Counted from the first letter of the stretch, positions 53,982 to 62,834 are shown. The stretch is 64,000 bases of DNA from Sorangiineae bacterium NIC37A_2 (GCA_002085155.1 NASX01000019.1:1-64000); one strand, 5' to 3'. Notes: generated by a model from the letters alone, not told the origin. Made by a program: numbers and translations.

Positions 53982-55928
53982 GTGAAGCAACCGCAAAAGA
54001 CACTCCTCCTTTGGGTTGTGGTCACCGTGTCTGTACTGGCTGTATGGCAACTCATCAGCCCGTCCGTTCATGGGCCACAGGCCATGGCCTATAGCGATTT
54101 CCTGCGCTTGGTCGAAGCCCCCGAAACCGAAAAGCACGTCCGCGACATCCAGATCCGCGATCGCGACTTCAAGTTCGAGATCGTCGATCCTGCGCAATCG
54201 CCAGACAAGCGAACTTCCTGGGGAACCACGATCGGTCCCGCGGACGTCGATCCTTCGAAGTTCATTGAGCAGGGTGTGAGCGTCACCTTCCACAAGGATG
54301 AAGGCGGTGCGTTCTGGATGAGCGCGCTCACCATCATGCTGCCGATGCTCTTCCTTTTGGCCATGTTCTACCTGTTCATGCGCCAAATTCAGTCCGGCGG
54401 CGGAAAGGCGATGAGCTTTGGAAAGAGCCGCGCGCGCCTTTTGAACGAGGCTCAGAACAAGATCACCTTCGCGGACGTCGCGGGCATCGATGAGGCCAAG
54501 GACGAAGTCGAAGAGATCATTGCCTTCCTCAAGGATCCGAAGAAGTTCCAGCGTCTCGGCGGGCGCATTCCGAAGGGTGTGCTGATGATGGGTCCGCCCG
54601 GTACCGGAAAGACTCTGCTCGCTCGCGCGATTGCGGGCGAGGCTGGTGTTCCCTTCTTTAGCATCTCCGGCTCCGACTTCGTCGAAATGTTCGTAGGCGT
54701 CGGCGCGAGCCGCGTCCGTGACCTCTTCGAGCAAGGAAAGAAGCACGCCCCCTGCATCATCTTCATCGACGAGATCGACGCTGTTGGTCGCCATCGCGGC
54801 GCCGGTCTCGGCGGCGGTCACGATGAGCGCGAGCAGACCCTGAATCAGCTCCTCGTCGAGATGGACGGCTTCGAGTCGAACGACGGCGTCATCATCATCG
54901 CCGCCACGAACCGCCCCGACGTCCTCGATCCGGCGATCTTGCGCCCCGGTCGCTTCGACCGGCGCATCACCGTGCCTCGTCCCGACGTGCGCGGCCGCGA
55001 GGGCATCCTCGGCGTCCACACGCGCAAGGTCCCGCTCTCCGGTGATGTCGACCTGAACATCCTCGCCGCGGGCACCCCGGGCTTCGTCGGCGCTGATCTC
55101 GAGAACCTCGTGAACGAAGCGGCCCTGCTCGCTGCGCGTCAGGACAAAGAAGCCGTCACCATGGCGGACTTCGAACTCGCCAAGGACAAGGTCCTGATGG
55201 GCGCTGAACGTCGCAGCATGGTCATGAGCGAAAAGGAGCGCACGACCACCGCTTGGCACGAAGCCGGGCACACGCTGGTCGGCAACCTCGTTCCGGGCAA
55301 CGATCCCGTGCACAAGGTCTCGATCATCCCGCGGGGCGCGGCCCTCGGCGTGACTCAAAGCCTCCCCCAGGAAGATCGTCATACGATGACCCGGAGCCAG
55401 GCCCTCGCGCGCATCGCGATGCTGCTCGGCGGCCGCGTCGCGGAAGAGCTCGTCTTCTCCGAGATCACAACGGGCGCCTCAGACGACATCAAACGCGCCA
55501 CGCGGATCGCCCGCACGATGGTCTGTGAATACGGAATGAGCGAGAAGCTCGGGCCCCTCGCCTACGGCGAGAACGAGGAGAGCGTCTTCCTCGGCCGCGA
55601 GTTCGCACAGCGCCGTGAGGACTACTCGGACGAGACGGCCCGCGAGATCGACCGCGAAGTCCGCTCGATCATCGACACCCAGTACGAGATCGTGAAGAAA
55701 GTCCTCTCGGAGAACCGCGACAAACTCGAGCGCCTCGCCAAGGGGCTCCTCGAGCGCGAGACCCTCGACGCGGACGAAATCAGCGCCTGCATGGAGGGCC
55801 GCGCGATGCCCGAACGCAAGCGCGTCGTGATCCCGACCTGGACCGAGCGCAAGGAGCGCGAGCGCGAGAAGAAAGAGCGCCGCCCGATCTTCACGCCGCC
55901 CCCGAAGCCGATCACCGGCGAAGCGTGA
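53982..55928 (+). CDS. ftsH: ATP-dependent zinc metalloprotease FtsH
   Basis: I take GTG 53982 (about 648 residues) because the membrane segment [17 protein letters not shown] then starts properly; an ATG at 53919 is possible. A second membrane helix [17 protein letters not shown] follows. AAA domain: Walker [17 protein letters not shown], Walker [14 protein letters not shown], and second region of homology [20 protein letters not shown]. Protease zinc site [14 protein letters not shown]. It degrades misfolded or short-lived membrane proteins, including LpxC-type regulators. The strong C-terminal basic tail ([13 protein letters not shown]) is typical. It is monocistronic, with a terminator at 56039. 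Confidence 0.97.
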   Translation: MKQPQKTLLLWVVVTVSVLAVWQLISPSVHGPQAMAYSDFLRLVEAPETEKHVRDIQIRDRDFKFEIVDPAQSPDKRTSWGTTIGPADVDPSKFIEQGVSVTFHKDEGGAFWMSALTIMLPMLFLLAMFYLFMRQIQSGGGKAMSFGKSRARLLNEAQNKITFADVAGIDEAKDEVEEIIAFLKDPKKFQRLGGRIPKGVLMMGPPGTGKTLLARAIAGEAGVPFFSISGSDFVEMFVGVGASRVRDLFEQGKKHAPCIIFIDEIDAVGRHRGAGLGGGHDEREQTLNQLLVEMDGFESNDGVIIIAATNRPDVLDPAILRPGRFDRRITVPRPDVRGREGILGVHTRKVPLSGDVDLNILAAGTPGFVGADLENLVNEAALLAARQDKEAVTMADFELAKDKVLMGAERRSMVMSEKERTTTAWHEAGHTLVGNLVPGNDPVHKVSIIPRGAALGVTQSLPQEDRHTMTRSQALARIAMLLGGRVAEELVFSEITTGASDDIKRATRIARTMVCEYGMSEKLGPLAYGENEESVFLGREFAQRREDYSDETAREIDREVRSIIDTQYEIVKKVLSENRDKLERLAKGLLERETLDADEISACMEGRAMPERKRVVIPTWTERKEREREKKERRPIFTPPPKPITGEA

Positions 55929-55935
55929 GCACGCA

Positions 55936-56021
55936 GGCTGCGCTCGCTCGCAACCTGCTTTGAGTCGGACGGCTGCGCTCGCTCGCCACGCCTGCTGACC
56001 TGCTTTGAGTCGGACGGCTGC
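55936..56021 (+). repeat. Two direct repeats downstream of ftsH
   Basis: GGCTGCGCTCGCTCGC occurs at 55936-55951 and 55971-55986, and a 24-base element beginning ACCTGCTTTGAGTCGG occurs at 55953-55976 and 55998-56021. They start immediately after the ftsH stop. Confidence 0.85.
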
Positions 56022-56038
56022 TCGATGCTGAATCTGAC

Positions 56039-56072
56039 AGCGCCCCGACTGAACTCGGGGCGCTCTTCTTTT
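56039..56072 (+). terminator. ftsH terminator
   Basis: A perfect 10-base stem AGCGCCCCGA / TCGGGGCGCT with loop CTGAAC and tail CTTCTTTT. It lies 110 bases past the ftsH stop. Confidence 0.9.
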
Positions 56073-56130
56073 GTGGCCCCGGCGCGTCACAAAAGGCTGA
56101 GCCCAGCCGAGCCTTCACCTGAACTCACCG

Positions 56131-56498
56131 CCTACCGCTTCGCTCCTGCACCCCATCGCACGACCGCTCCGCTCCTGCACTCCATCGGACGACCGCTTCG
56201 CTCCCTGCGCTCCATCGGACGACCGCTCCGCTCCTGCGCTCCATCGGACGACCGCTTCGCTCCTGCACTCCATCGGACGACCGCTTCGCTCCCTGCACTC
56301 CATCGCACGGCCGCTCCGCTCCCTGCGCTCCATCGGACGACCGCTCCGCTCCCTGTACTCCTTCGCTCCTGCGCTCCATCGGACGACCGCTTCGCTCCCT
56401 GCAATCCATCGGACGACCGCTTCGCTCCTGCGCTCCATCGGACGACCGCTTCGCTCCTGCGCTCCATCGCGCGACCGCTTCGCTCCTGCACTCCGTCT
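56131..56498. repeat. Tandem array of about 13 units of 29-30 bp
   Basis: The consensus CGACCGCTTCGCTCCTGCGCTCCATCGGA repeats about 13 times including partial units. Units are 29 or 30 bases (TCCTGC versus TCCCTGC) and differ at a few positions; two adjacent copies near 56349-56371 are each trimmed to 23 bases. There are no spacers, so it is a minisatellite, not a CRISPR array. It is open in more than one frame on both strands, which makes spurious frames. Confidence 0.9.
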
Positions 56499-56598
56499 AC
56501 GGAACCCCCGCTCCCTCGACAGACCTCAGGGGCATAGAGGGATAGTCCGGGTCATCTGTTATGTCAGCGTGGTCCGACCGGTCAGCCGAACGAACAAA

Positions 56599-56702
56599 GA
56601 CTCATACATTTGTGAGTCTGACCTAACGGGGTGCTGCCACAGCAACAAACACTCTTCCCTCAAGATAAGTTGAGGATATCTCGCTTGTGAGAACGCTCAC
56701 AA
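56599..56702 (+). promoter_or_regulatory. Three hairpins upstream of the propeller lipoprotein
   Basis: GACTCA/TGAGTC (56599-56618), CCTCAA/TTGAGG (56658-56675) and TTGTGAG/CTCACAA with an AACG loop (56685-56702). They come 75-180 bases before the ATG and may form a leader RNA or protein-binding sites. Confidence 0.4.
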
Positions 56703-56777
56703 TTCTTACTTACCTGTTTGGGGGGGGGCGGGGAGTTCATTGTGAACCCTGGGGCCCTCGGGAAAGGACCCTCATTC

Positions 56778-57878
56778 ATGAAGTTCACAAGAAGGACCAT
56801 CGGAAAAGCGGCCATGCTCGGCCTGGGCTCGCTCTCACTCGGACTCGGAGGATGCGCCACAGAGCTCACCGACGAAGACGTCCGCGAAATGGAACAGCTC
56901 GCGGGCCCCTGGGAAGGCTGGCTCGACCAGCTGAACAACGCGAACGGTTTTGCTGATTCTCCCTCCATCTTTGGGCTCCTGCCGGGCGCTGGCATCGTGG
57001 CTCGCGACGCCGGCACCAACCGCTACCGCGTGCTCTACCATCGCTCCGCGCCTCCGCTTCCCTGGGCCGACCTCGGGACCTCGACCTTTGTCTCGAAGCC
57101 TGCGTCGACGTCCCTCGACGCATCCTTCAACGTGCCCGTCGGGCAGCTGAACTACCAGTTTGCCGTGTTCGGGCGGAAGTCTGACAACAAGTTCTATATT
57201 TCCACTTGGAAAGCGGACTCGACTCATCCTTACACGTCGGCGTCGACCTCCGTCATCGGCTGGACGGTCGTAGGACAGCGCATTTTCGCGAGCGCACCAG
57301 CGACAACCCTCGCAGGAGGCTCGCTCTACCTCGTCGGTCGAACGGCGAATAACGTCCTCTATCTCCGGCGAAACCCGCTCACGGGCAGCCTCGCGAATCC
57401 CATCAACAACTCGAACTGGAGCGGAGAGTACCAGGCCCCGAACCTTCCAGCTGGCTGGGTCGCGCAAGGTGCTCCAGCTCTCGCCAACGCGACCCTGATC
57501 AACAATCGTGTGGAGCTGTTCGTGAGAGCCGTCAACAACGGGCAGTATCGTATCTTCCGCGCTCGGTTCAATCCGTCGACGAACTCCTGGGAGGCGAACT
57601 GGTCACAGATCCCGACGAACGGGGTCACGATCACCACGGACCCGGCTGCCGAGTACGACACCGAAGAGAAGATTACCCTCTATCTCAAGGGCAACGGCCG
57701 CATCTACCAGGCGAGCCAGATCAACGGGGTTTGGCAAGCCTTTACGCCGATCGGGAACAATACCTTCGTCGGTTCACCGGCCGCCTTGGGCAACGCAGCG
57801 AGCCCAGGCTCCCATTGGGCAGTCGCCAAGAAGTCGAACAACCAGCTCCAGGTCGTGATCACCCAGCAGGGTTTCTAG
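56778..57878 (+). CDS. Propeller-like Tat lipoprotein
   Basis: The start is ATG 56778 (366 residues) with SD GGAAAGGA. N-terminus MKFTRRTIGKAAMLGLG carries a twin-Arg pattern and the lipobox LGLGGC. The rest is repeated beta-blade segments, such as YLVGRTANNVLYLRRNPLTG, QYRIFRARFNPSTNSWE and TLYLKGNGRIYQASQINGVW, with the SxDxxW-like style of sialidase/fucose-lectin propellers. No catalytic residues are evident. Likely a surface binding protein. It is preceded by a long non-coding stretch with hairpins. Unknown function. Confidence 0.72.
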   Translation: MKFTRRTIGKAAMLGLGSLSLGLGGCATELTDEDVREMEQLAGPWEGWLDQLNNANGFADSPSIFGLLPGAGIVARDAGTNRYRVLYHRSAPPLPWADLGTSTFVSKPASTSLDASFNVPVGQLNYQFAVFGRKSDNKFYISTWKADSTHPYTSASTSVIGWTVVGQRIFASAPATTLAGGSLYLVGRTANNVLYLRRNPLTGSLANPINNSNWSGEYQAPNLPAGWVAQGAPALANATLINNRVELFVRAVNNGQYRIFRARFNPSTNSWEANWSQIPTNGVTITTDPAAEYDTEEKITLYLKGNGRIYQASQINGVWQAFTPIGNNTFVGSPAALGNAASPGSHWAVAKKSNNQLQVVITQQGF

Positions 57879-57899
57879 AGCAGGTAACAAAAATGCCGT

Positions 57900-57930
57900 G
57901 AATGCGGGCTGCCCTCGGTCGCCCGCATTC
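57900..57930 (-). terminator. Terminator for the Gre-like gene and convergent end
   Basis: GAATGCGGGC / GCCCGCATTC with an 11-base loop; on the minus strand ACGGCATTTTTG follows. It lies between the convergent propeller and Gre-like genes. Confidence 0.85.
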
Positions 57931-57937
57931 GCGCGCC

Positions 57938-58453
57938 CTAAGCCACCTCCACCAGGGTCCACTCGCGGCTTTTGGTCTCGGCGTCGAGGGTGACGATGTC
58001 GCCGACGAGGAGGCCAATGAGCGCTTGGCCAAGAGGCGAACGGGCGCTCACGAGGGTCACGGTGACTTCTTGTGCCGAAGGCGCGCCGAGGGGCACGCGC
58101 AGGCTGAGCCCAGCGCCCCCGGGCATGAGCAGGTGATGCGAGAGGGCACCTTGCTCGTCCTCGAGAGAGAAGAGAGCGCCCCAGGCGATCGGATCAGAAT
58201 CCTGGAAACGCTTCGGCTGAACCAAACCCGCAAGCCGCACTTCGTCGAGGAGCTCGACGACCCGGGCCGCCTGCCCACGGGCCACGTAGGACGCCTCCGT
58301 GGAGCGCATGTCCTTGTCGCCCTCCGCGCGATTGTCCTCGTGGACCACACCGGCCTGAGTATTTCTCTGCTCCTGGGTCAGGCGCTCGAGCTGCTCCGAG
58401 AGGCGCTTCTTCACCTCATCGAGGAGGGCTTGTTTATCGATGAGCTCAAGCAT
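57938..58453 (-). CDS. GreA/GreB-like transcription elongation factor-like protein
   Basis: The start is ATG 58453 (171 residues). An N-terminal helical region (KQALLDEVKKRLSEQLERL) is followed by a spacer with EDNRAEGDKDMRSTEASY. The C-terminal domain has GGAGLSLRVPLG and SARSPLGQALIGLLVGDIV, the FKBP-like Gre C-terminal signature. The N-terminal part keeps the acidic tip (EDNRAEGDKD), which in GreA reaches the RNA-polymerase active site. Could be an atypical Gre or a Gre-like RNAP secondary-channel factor. It starts two bases after the TraB gene stop. Confidence 0.75.
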   Translation of the reverse strand: MLELIDKQALLDEVKKRLSEQLERLTQEQRNTQAGVVHEDNRAEGDKDMRSTEASYVARGQAARVVELLDEVRLAGLVQPKRFQDSDPIAWGALFSLEDEQGALSHHLLMPGGAGLSLRVPLGAPSAQEVTVTLVSARSPLGQALIGLLVGDIVTLDAETKSREWTLVEVA

Positions 58454-58455
58454 TC

Positions 58456-59616
58456 TCAGAGCAGGGAGACAACCCACGTCGCACCGACCCAGGCGCCGAG
58501 CGCCGCACCGAGCGACGAGAGAACACTCACGATCAAGACGCGCGTGACGCGATTCGCGTAGGCGCTACGAATGCTGCTGACCGCTTCGGCGACCTTCTCA
58601 CAGTCCTCTACGGTCGGTTTGCGCACCCAGGCCTCCACGAGACCTGTGATCATGCCGGCTCCGATCGCTGGGTGAAGCGTCGTGATAGGCGCTACGACAC
58701 AAGCTGTGACGATCGTGATGGGATGACCGAGAGCTGCGACCGTAAAAATGCCGGACAGGGCGCCCGTCGGAATCGCCCACGCCAGGAGCATCTCCTCGAG
58801 CCGCTCCCCCGCGTGGTCCTGGTAGCCCTTGTAAAAGGCCAGGAGCATGAGGACCGGAATCAGCCAGCCCAGAATCCGGGTCCAGGGCGAGGGCGGTGGA
58901 ATGGTCGCGAGCTCAGTCCGATCGACTGGCTTGTCGAGAGCACGAACCATGCCTTCGACGTGGGCTGCGCCGACGACGCCGACGATTTTCGTCCCGGGAG
59001 CCTCCCGGATCGACGAGATGAGGTAGGCGTCGCGCTCGTCGATGAGCGGGGTCTTGATCTTCGGGAGCTCAGCGGCGACCTGCTTGAGCATCTCACCGAT
59101 CGTGTCCTGATCCTTGAGGGACTCGATCTTCTCAGCGTCGATCTCTTCGGTCTCAAAGGGCGCCGCGATGAGCCCCCCGGTGATATTCACCCGGTCCCAG
59201 AAGCCGAGGTTCGCCCAGGTCCGCTTCAGGGTGGCCTGGATGTCGCGATCAGCGAGCACCACGTGAGCCCCGACCGCCTCCGCTGATTTGACCGCCGCGA
59301 GGAGCTCGGCGCCCGGTCGAACCCCGAGTTTCTCCCCGAGTTTTCGCTGGTAGGCGCCGAGCGCGAGGCTGCTCAAGAGAAAGAGGACGCGCTTTTGGCG
59401 GATGACCTGGAAGATATCGAGCTTCTTCCAGGCGTCCTGATCGACAAGCATACGGTGCCGCTGCTCGTCGAGCTCGACGCACACCGTATCCGGCCGAATT
59501 TCCTGGATGACCCTCTCGACTTCCTCCACGCTCTTCTGGGAGACGTGGGCGGTACCGATGAGGTAGATTTCTTTGTCACCGTAACGGAGCTCGGTGACAT
59601 GTCCGACTTCGTTCAT
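58456..59616 (-). CDS. TraB/PrgY-like membrane protein
   Basis: A 386-residue protein. N-terminal TraB domain with GTAHVSQKSVEEVERVI and VCVELDEQRHRML, then VVGAAHVEGMVRALD. C-terminal membrane half: WLIPVLMLLAFYKGY and LSGIFTVAALGHPITIVTA, with further helices. TraB/PrgY proteins limit pheromone activity in enterococci and have a metalloprotease-like (Tiki) fold; GTAH and GxxHxxG are the presumed metal-binding residues. Its start overlaps the upstream gene stop by 4 bases (ATGA). Function in this organism is unknown. Confidence 0.9.
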   Translation of the reverse strand: MNEVGHVTELRYGDKEIYLIGTAHVSQKSVEEVERVIQEIRPDTVCVELDEQRHRMLVDQDAWKKLDIFQVIRQKRVLFLLSSLALGAYQRKLGEKLGVRPGAELLAAVKSAEAVGAHVVLADRDIQATLKRTWANLGFWDRVNITGGLIAAPFETEEIDAEKIESLKDQDTIGEMLKQVAAELPKIKTPLIDERDAYLISSIREAPGTKIVGVVGAAHVEGMVRALDKPVDRTELATIPPPSPWTRILGWLIPVLMLLAFYKGYQDHAGERLEEMLLAWAIPTGALSGIFTVAALGHPITIVTACVVAPITTLHPAIGAGMITGLVEAWVRKPTVEDCEKVAEAVSSIRSAYANRVTRVLIVSVLSSLGAALGAWVGATWVVSLL

Positions 59617-60431
59617 CCGATCCTTGAGCGGCGGGCGGCTCGGCTCGCGAGCCCTGCGATCGTGAGGAGCCCGAACAGGCCCAGCGCGGCGCCCCCGGTC
59701 GTTCCCTGAGGTCCAACGCTACAACCGCCCCCAGGACGTCCTTCGACGGGCGGCGGCTCATTGCCTTCCGAGCTCTCGTCGCGCGGAGCCGGCGTGTAGT
59801 CCTCTTCCTCTTCGTCCGCTGCGGGCGCAGGCGCGCTCTCCGGCTCAGCCGCCTTCTTCTTTTTCTTCGTGTCGCTGGCCTGGAACACCATTGAACGGCG
59901 ATCGACGATCTTGTTCTGACCCTTGAACTTGAGCGTAGTCGGGACGCCGATCACGGAGCCAGTCGCTGCGTCACGCAGGGTCACTTTGTATTCGCCGGCC
60001 ACGTAACCGTGGCCGCGGGTGACCTTGAAGGTAAAGCGGGTCCGCGACTGCGTCTTGCCGGTGCCAGGATCCATGAAGCCGAGATCTTGGCTCTCGATGA
60101 GCGACTGCTGACCGGTGAGCTGCTGGGTCATCTCCTGAGGTCCTTCGCGGCCGTCCACGAGCGCACGCTCGTAGTAAGCAGTCGGCTGGAACTCGAAGCG
60201 AACCGGGTAATAAGCGACGTCAGGAGCGCGCGAGAGATGCACCTCGAGGTCGAGGCGCCAATAGCCCTTCTCTCCTTCGCCATCGCCGCCCTTCTCTTCG
60301 ACGGTCGTCTGCTTCCAGACGACGCGTCCCGCTGCCGAGGCAATGCTCGACCAGGTTGAAAGAGAGACGATCGTCAGGACCGCCAAAACAAGCGGGAGCT
60401 TGTGAGAAAGACGAGCGAACAGTCGATGCAT
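59613..60431 (-). CDS. Secreted protein with MYXO-CTERM-like sorting signal
   Basis: The start is ATG 60431 with SD GGAGG (272 residues). Signal peptide (LVLAVLTIVSLSTWSSIASA). A beta-rich domain follows (YYPVRFEFQPTAYYERALVD and GYVAGEYKVTLRDAATGSVI), then an acidic Pro/Glu linker. The C-terminus has GGCSVGPQGTTGGAA, a hydrophobic helix and a basic end (SRAARRSRIG), which fits the MYXO-CTERM sorting tail whose Cys is processed. Overlaps TraB by 4 bases, so co-translation is likely. Function unknown. Confidence 0.82.
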   Translation of the reverse strand: MHRLFARLSHKLPLVLAVLTIVSLSTWSSIASAAGRVVWKQTTVEEKGGDGEGEKGYWRLDLEVHLSRAPDVAYYPVRFEFQPTAYYERALVDGREGPQEMTQQLTGQQSLIESQDLGFMDPGTGKTQSRTRFTFKVTRGHGYVAGEYKVTLRDAATGSVIGVPTTLKFKGQNKIVDRRSMVFQASDTKKKKKAAEPESAPAPAADEEEEDYTPAPRDESSEGNEPPPVEGRPGGGCSVGPQGTTGGAALGLFGLLTIAGLASRAARRSRIG

Positions 60432-60453
60432 GAAAACCTCCGGGCGCGGGAGG

Positions 60454-60813
60454 CTACACGTCCGAGGGGTCCTCGTCGATCCACTCTTCTGGTCCCCAGG
60501 TGTCGATCTCTTCTTCTGACGCATGATGCCAAGGGGGCGGAGCTCGCTCAGTGACAGAATATTCTGCCAGGACTGCGCTCGAGGGGGCAGGCAGGGTCGG
60601 GAACGCGGAGTTTAGCTCGAGCTCGAGGGAGCTCGGCTCGATCCCGCTCACCGGCCCCCGATCGGTCACCCGAGACTCCGGGCCCATGGGCAGTTCCGAA
60701 AGCTCACGGTCCTCGGGGTCGAGGGCGCCAGTGGTCGGGTCGAGCTCGGGGACTCGTAGCGCCGGAATGCGGAAGGTCTCAAAGCGGGTCGCCTCGCGCT
60801 TCCGACGCTTCAC
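60454..60813 (-). CDS. Small acidic protein
   Basis: 119 residues from GTG 60813. Basic start (MKRRKREATRFETF), then a Pro/Glu-rich, probably disordered middle, then an acidic end (EEEIDTWGPEEWIDEDPSD). No signal, membrane helix or known family. It lies 22 bases before the MYXO-CTERM gene start, same strand. Could be a regulator or a spurious frame; the intact frame and codon bias favour a real gene. Confidence 0.5.
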   Translation of the reverse strand: MKRRKREATRFETFRIPALRVPELDPTTGALDPEDRELSELPMGPESRVTDRGPVSGIEPSSLELELNSAFPTLPAPSSAVLAEYSVTERAPPPWHHASEEEIDTWGPEEWIDEDPSDV

Positions 60814-60977
60814 ATCTCGGGGCGGGAGAAGCGTCCAACGCTTTGTTTCTGATGAGTTTCCCAGAACCGCCTCCGTCGCCTTGGATCCCCCGAGTTTTCG
60901 CCTCGCGATAGAGCGTTCGGTACTCCATCAAGATCGAGAAGGGAAGATGAAAAACGTCAGCGAGATCTACAGAGTGC

Positions 60978-61616
60978 TCACGATCCCGATCGGGAGAGTT
61001 CGTGACGCAAACACCGCGCGATCGTCATGCCTTCGTCAGGACGCGCGACGACCCGGAACGACTCACCGGGCTCACGGATCACTGGGGTCCAAGTCTCCGC
61101 CGACGTCTCCCCGGGAATCCAATCGAGGTGCGGCGAATCGGCTGCGAGATCAACCTCTCCCCCGGGTCGGATCCAGAGCAGCTCGATGGTCGCTTCTCCT
61201 GTCCGCAGCAGTTCGACCCGTGATCCAAAAGGCGTGGCCGCTTCGACAGCGCCGAAGGCTCCGCGGGTCCGTTCGATCTCAACAGCCGCGGTCCGAGCGC
61301 GTCCCGCCAGGGCCTCCGGCTTTTGGAGGCGGATGCGCACGAACTTGATGAACGAATAACCTGCGAAGAGAAAGGCCGCGGTCTCCTCCGCCGCTACCTC
61401 GAGCAGGCGGTACTCACGGAACCGAAGTAACGAAGCGACAGCATCCGCGACTTTGCCATAGTCAGCGGTGTCGGAGATCCGACCACTCCGCGCAGCGGCC
61501 GAGAGGTCCAATCCGAGCCAAATATCGGCGCGGAGAGGCTGTTCCCGGTGTCGCTCGTGGGACCTGAGCCCCACGATGCAACGGAGCTCGAGTCCTTCAA
61601 TATTGATGAGATCCAT
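60978..61616 (-). CDS. folB: Dihydroneopterin aldolase with C-terminal extension
   Basis: 212 residues. Residues 1-118 match FolB: MDLINIEGLELRCIVGLRSH, RSGRISDTADYGKVADAVAS and LLEVAAEETAAFLFAG, with Tyr of YGKV and Glu of EETAA as catalytic/pterin residues. It makes 6-hydroxymethyl-dihydropterin in folate synthesis. The added 95 residues (LLRTGEATIELLWIRPGGEV) resemble a small cupin or beta-domain. Normal FolB is about 120 aa, so this is a two-domain variant. No other fol genes are nearby. Confidence 0.85.
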   Translation of the reverse strand: MDLINIEGLELRCIVGLRSHERHREQPLRADIWLGLDLSAAARSGRISDTADYGKVADAVASLLRFREYRLLEVAAEETAAFLFAGYSFIKFVRIRLQKPEALAGRARTAAVEIERTRGAFGAVEAATPFGSRVELLRTGEATIELLWIRPGGEVDLAADSPHLDWIPGETSAETWTPVIREPGESFRVVARPDEGMTIARCLRHELSRSGS

Positions 61617-61750
61617 GGGCAGCCTCGCGCTCGGACGGCCCCCGCGTCTAGTTCTCGGCCGCTACGGGCGCAAGCCCCCGGCCCTTCCCTTGCGAATCCG
61701 GACTCTCCTTCTTCGCCCCCTGCCGGGAGACCTGCTACCCTGGCGACAGT

Positions 61751-62827
61751 ATGCGCTTCGTTCGGTCCGCAGCCCTATTGCTCGGCGGCTCTCTCTTTCT
61801 GGGGGCCTGCGGAGCCCGTACGGACTCCTCGGAGGGCTTCCCCGGCGCCGGAGGGTCGACGGGCCCCTCTCATGACTGTTGCTCCCCTCACTCGGGGCCA
61901 GGCTGTTCTGATGCCGGGATCCAAGAGTGTGTGTGTGGCTTCGATCCTGCCTGTTGTACGGACCGCTGGTCGCCGCGCTGCGCACTCACCGTGACTTTCG
62001 GAGAGTGCGGCGTTTGTGAGGGCGACTCCGGGAGCGGGGGGCGCGACCCCGCGACAGGTGGTCGCGGCAATACGGGCGGCTATTCCACCGGCGGCGGCCA
62101 GTTCGTCGGCGGAGCCAGCGCCGGTGGCTCCTTCCCCGCTGGCGGTCAGCTCAACACGGGTGGGGTGGCGGTCGGTGGTTCGGTTCAGCCCACCGGAGGA
62201 CAATCGAGCGGCGGAGCGGGTCCGGGCGCAGGAGGCAGCTCTCCGAACTGCTGCCGCCCTGGCCCCGCGGGCCTCGGAAGCTGCGACGATCCGGAGACCT
62301 TAGCCTGCGTCTGCCAAACCGATCCCTTCTGTTGCACCAACTATTGGGACGAGGTTTGTACTCTACAGGCCCTGGATTGCGGCGCTTGCGGCCTGGACGG
62401 CTCAGGTGGCGGCGGCGTGGGCGGTAGTGGCGTAGCCGGTTCCGGTGGCATCGCCTCGGGCGGCATCGACTCCGGGGGAAGGCCTGGGGCAGGCGGCGCA
62501 CTGGCGGGCGGCGGCGGATCTGCAAATGCCGGCGGCAGTGCAGGCAACCAAGGAGTGGGCGGGGCTTTCCTCTCGCTCTGTGAGAGCACACTCGGTTCCG
62601 CTTGTGGGCAGTGTCTGTGCCCGACCTGTGGCAGCGAAATTCTTGGCTGCCTGGGGGACTCGGGCTGTTGGCGCATTTTTGCCTGCGTTGCGGAGCAGGG
62701 CTGTTCGGGAGTGGATTGTTATCGTCCCGACACCTGTCGCGACGTCATCGACGACTTTGGCTCGTCTCTGCCGAAGGCCCTCGCGTTGCTCGCCTGCTCG
62801 AGCGGCAGCGGCTGTAGCTGCTTCTGA
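61751..62827 (+). CDS. Cys-repeat, Gly-rich lipoprotein
   Basis: A 358-residue lipoprotein: lipobox SLFLGACGAR. Two repeat modules each with CCS/CCR ... CVC-x2-DP-x-CC-x3-W-x2-x-C (for example ECVCGFDPACCTDRWSPRC and ACVCQTDPFCCTNYWDEVC). Between them, and after them, GG-rich linkers. A third, different Cys-rich end (ACGQCLCPTCGSEILGC, then CRDVID) follows. The pattern is common in myxobacteria and appears to be extracellular disulphide-rich. No function is assigned. It ends near a weak hairpin (62835-62855). Confidence 0.75.
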   Translation: MRFVRSAALLLGGSLFLGACGARTDSSEGFPGAGGSTGPSHDCCSPHSGPGCSDAGIQECVCGFDPACCTDRWSPRCALTVTFGECGVCEGDSGSGGRDPATGGRGNTGGYSTGGGQFVGGASAGGSFPAGGQLNTGGVAVGGSVQPTGGQSSGGAGPGAGGSSPNCCRPGPAGLGSCDDPETLACVCQTDPFCCTNYWDEVCTLQALDCGACGLDGSGGGGVGGSGVAGSGGIASGGIDSGGRPGAGGALAGGGGSANAGGSAGNQGVGGAFLSLCESTLGSACGQCLCPTCGSEILGCLGDSGCWRIFACVAEQGCSGVDCYRPDTCRDVIDDFGSSLPKALALLACSSGSGCSCF

Positions 62828-62834
62828 AGACGAC

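Larger units (their letters stand above)
56073..56777. other. Non-coding region holding a tandem array and hairpins
   Basis: No gene is supportable on either strand. It holds the tandem repeat at 56131-56498 and three small hairpins (56599-56618, 56658-56675, 56685-56702), followed by a run of nine G at 56720-56728 and another four G. The end is the promoter and leader of the propeller lipoprotein gene. Confidence 0.6.

Noticed and set aside
56131-56498. CRISPR array candidate
   Set aside because: Units are directly adjacent with no unique spacers and no cas genes are nearby; it is a tandem minisatellite.
56115-56537. Long frames across the tandem array on both strands (Arg/Ala/Pro or Glu/Arg-rich peptides)
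   Set aside because: They arise from the repeat being open in several frames; no SD, start context or family.
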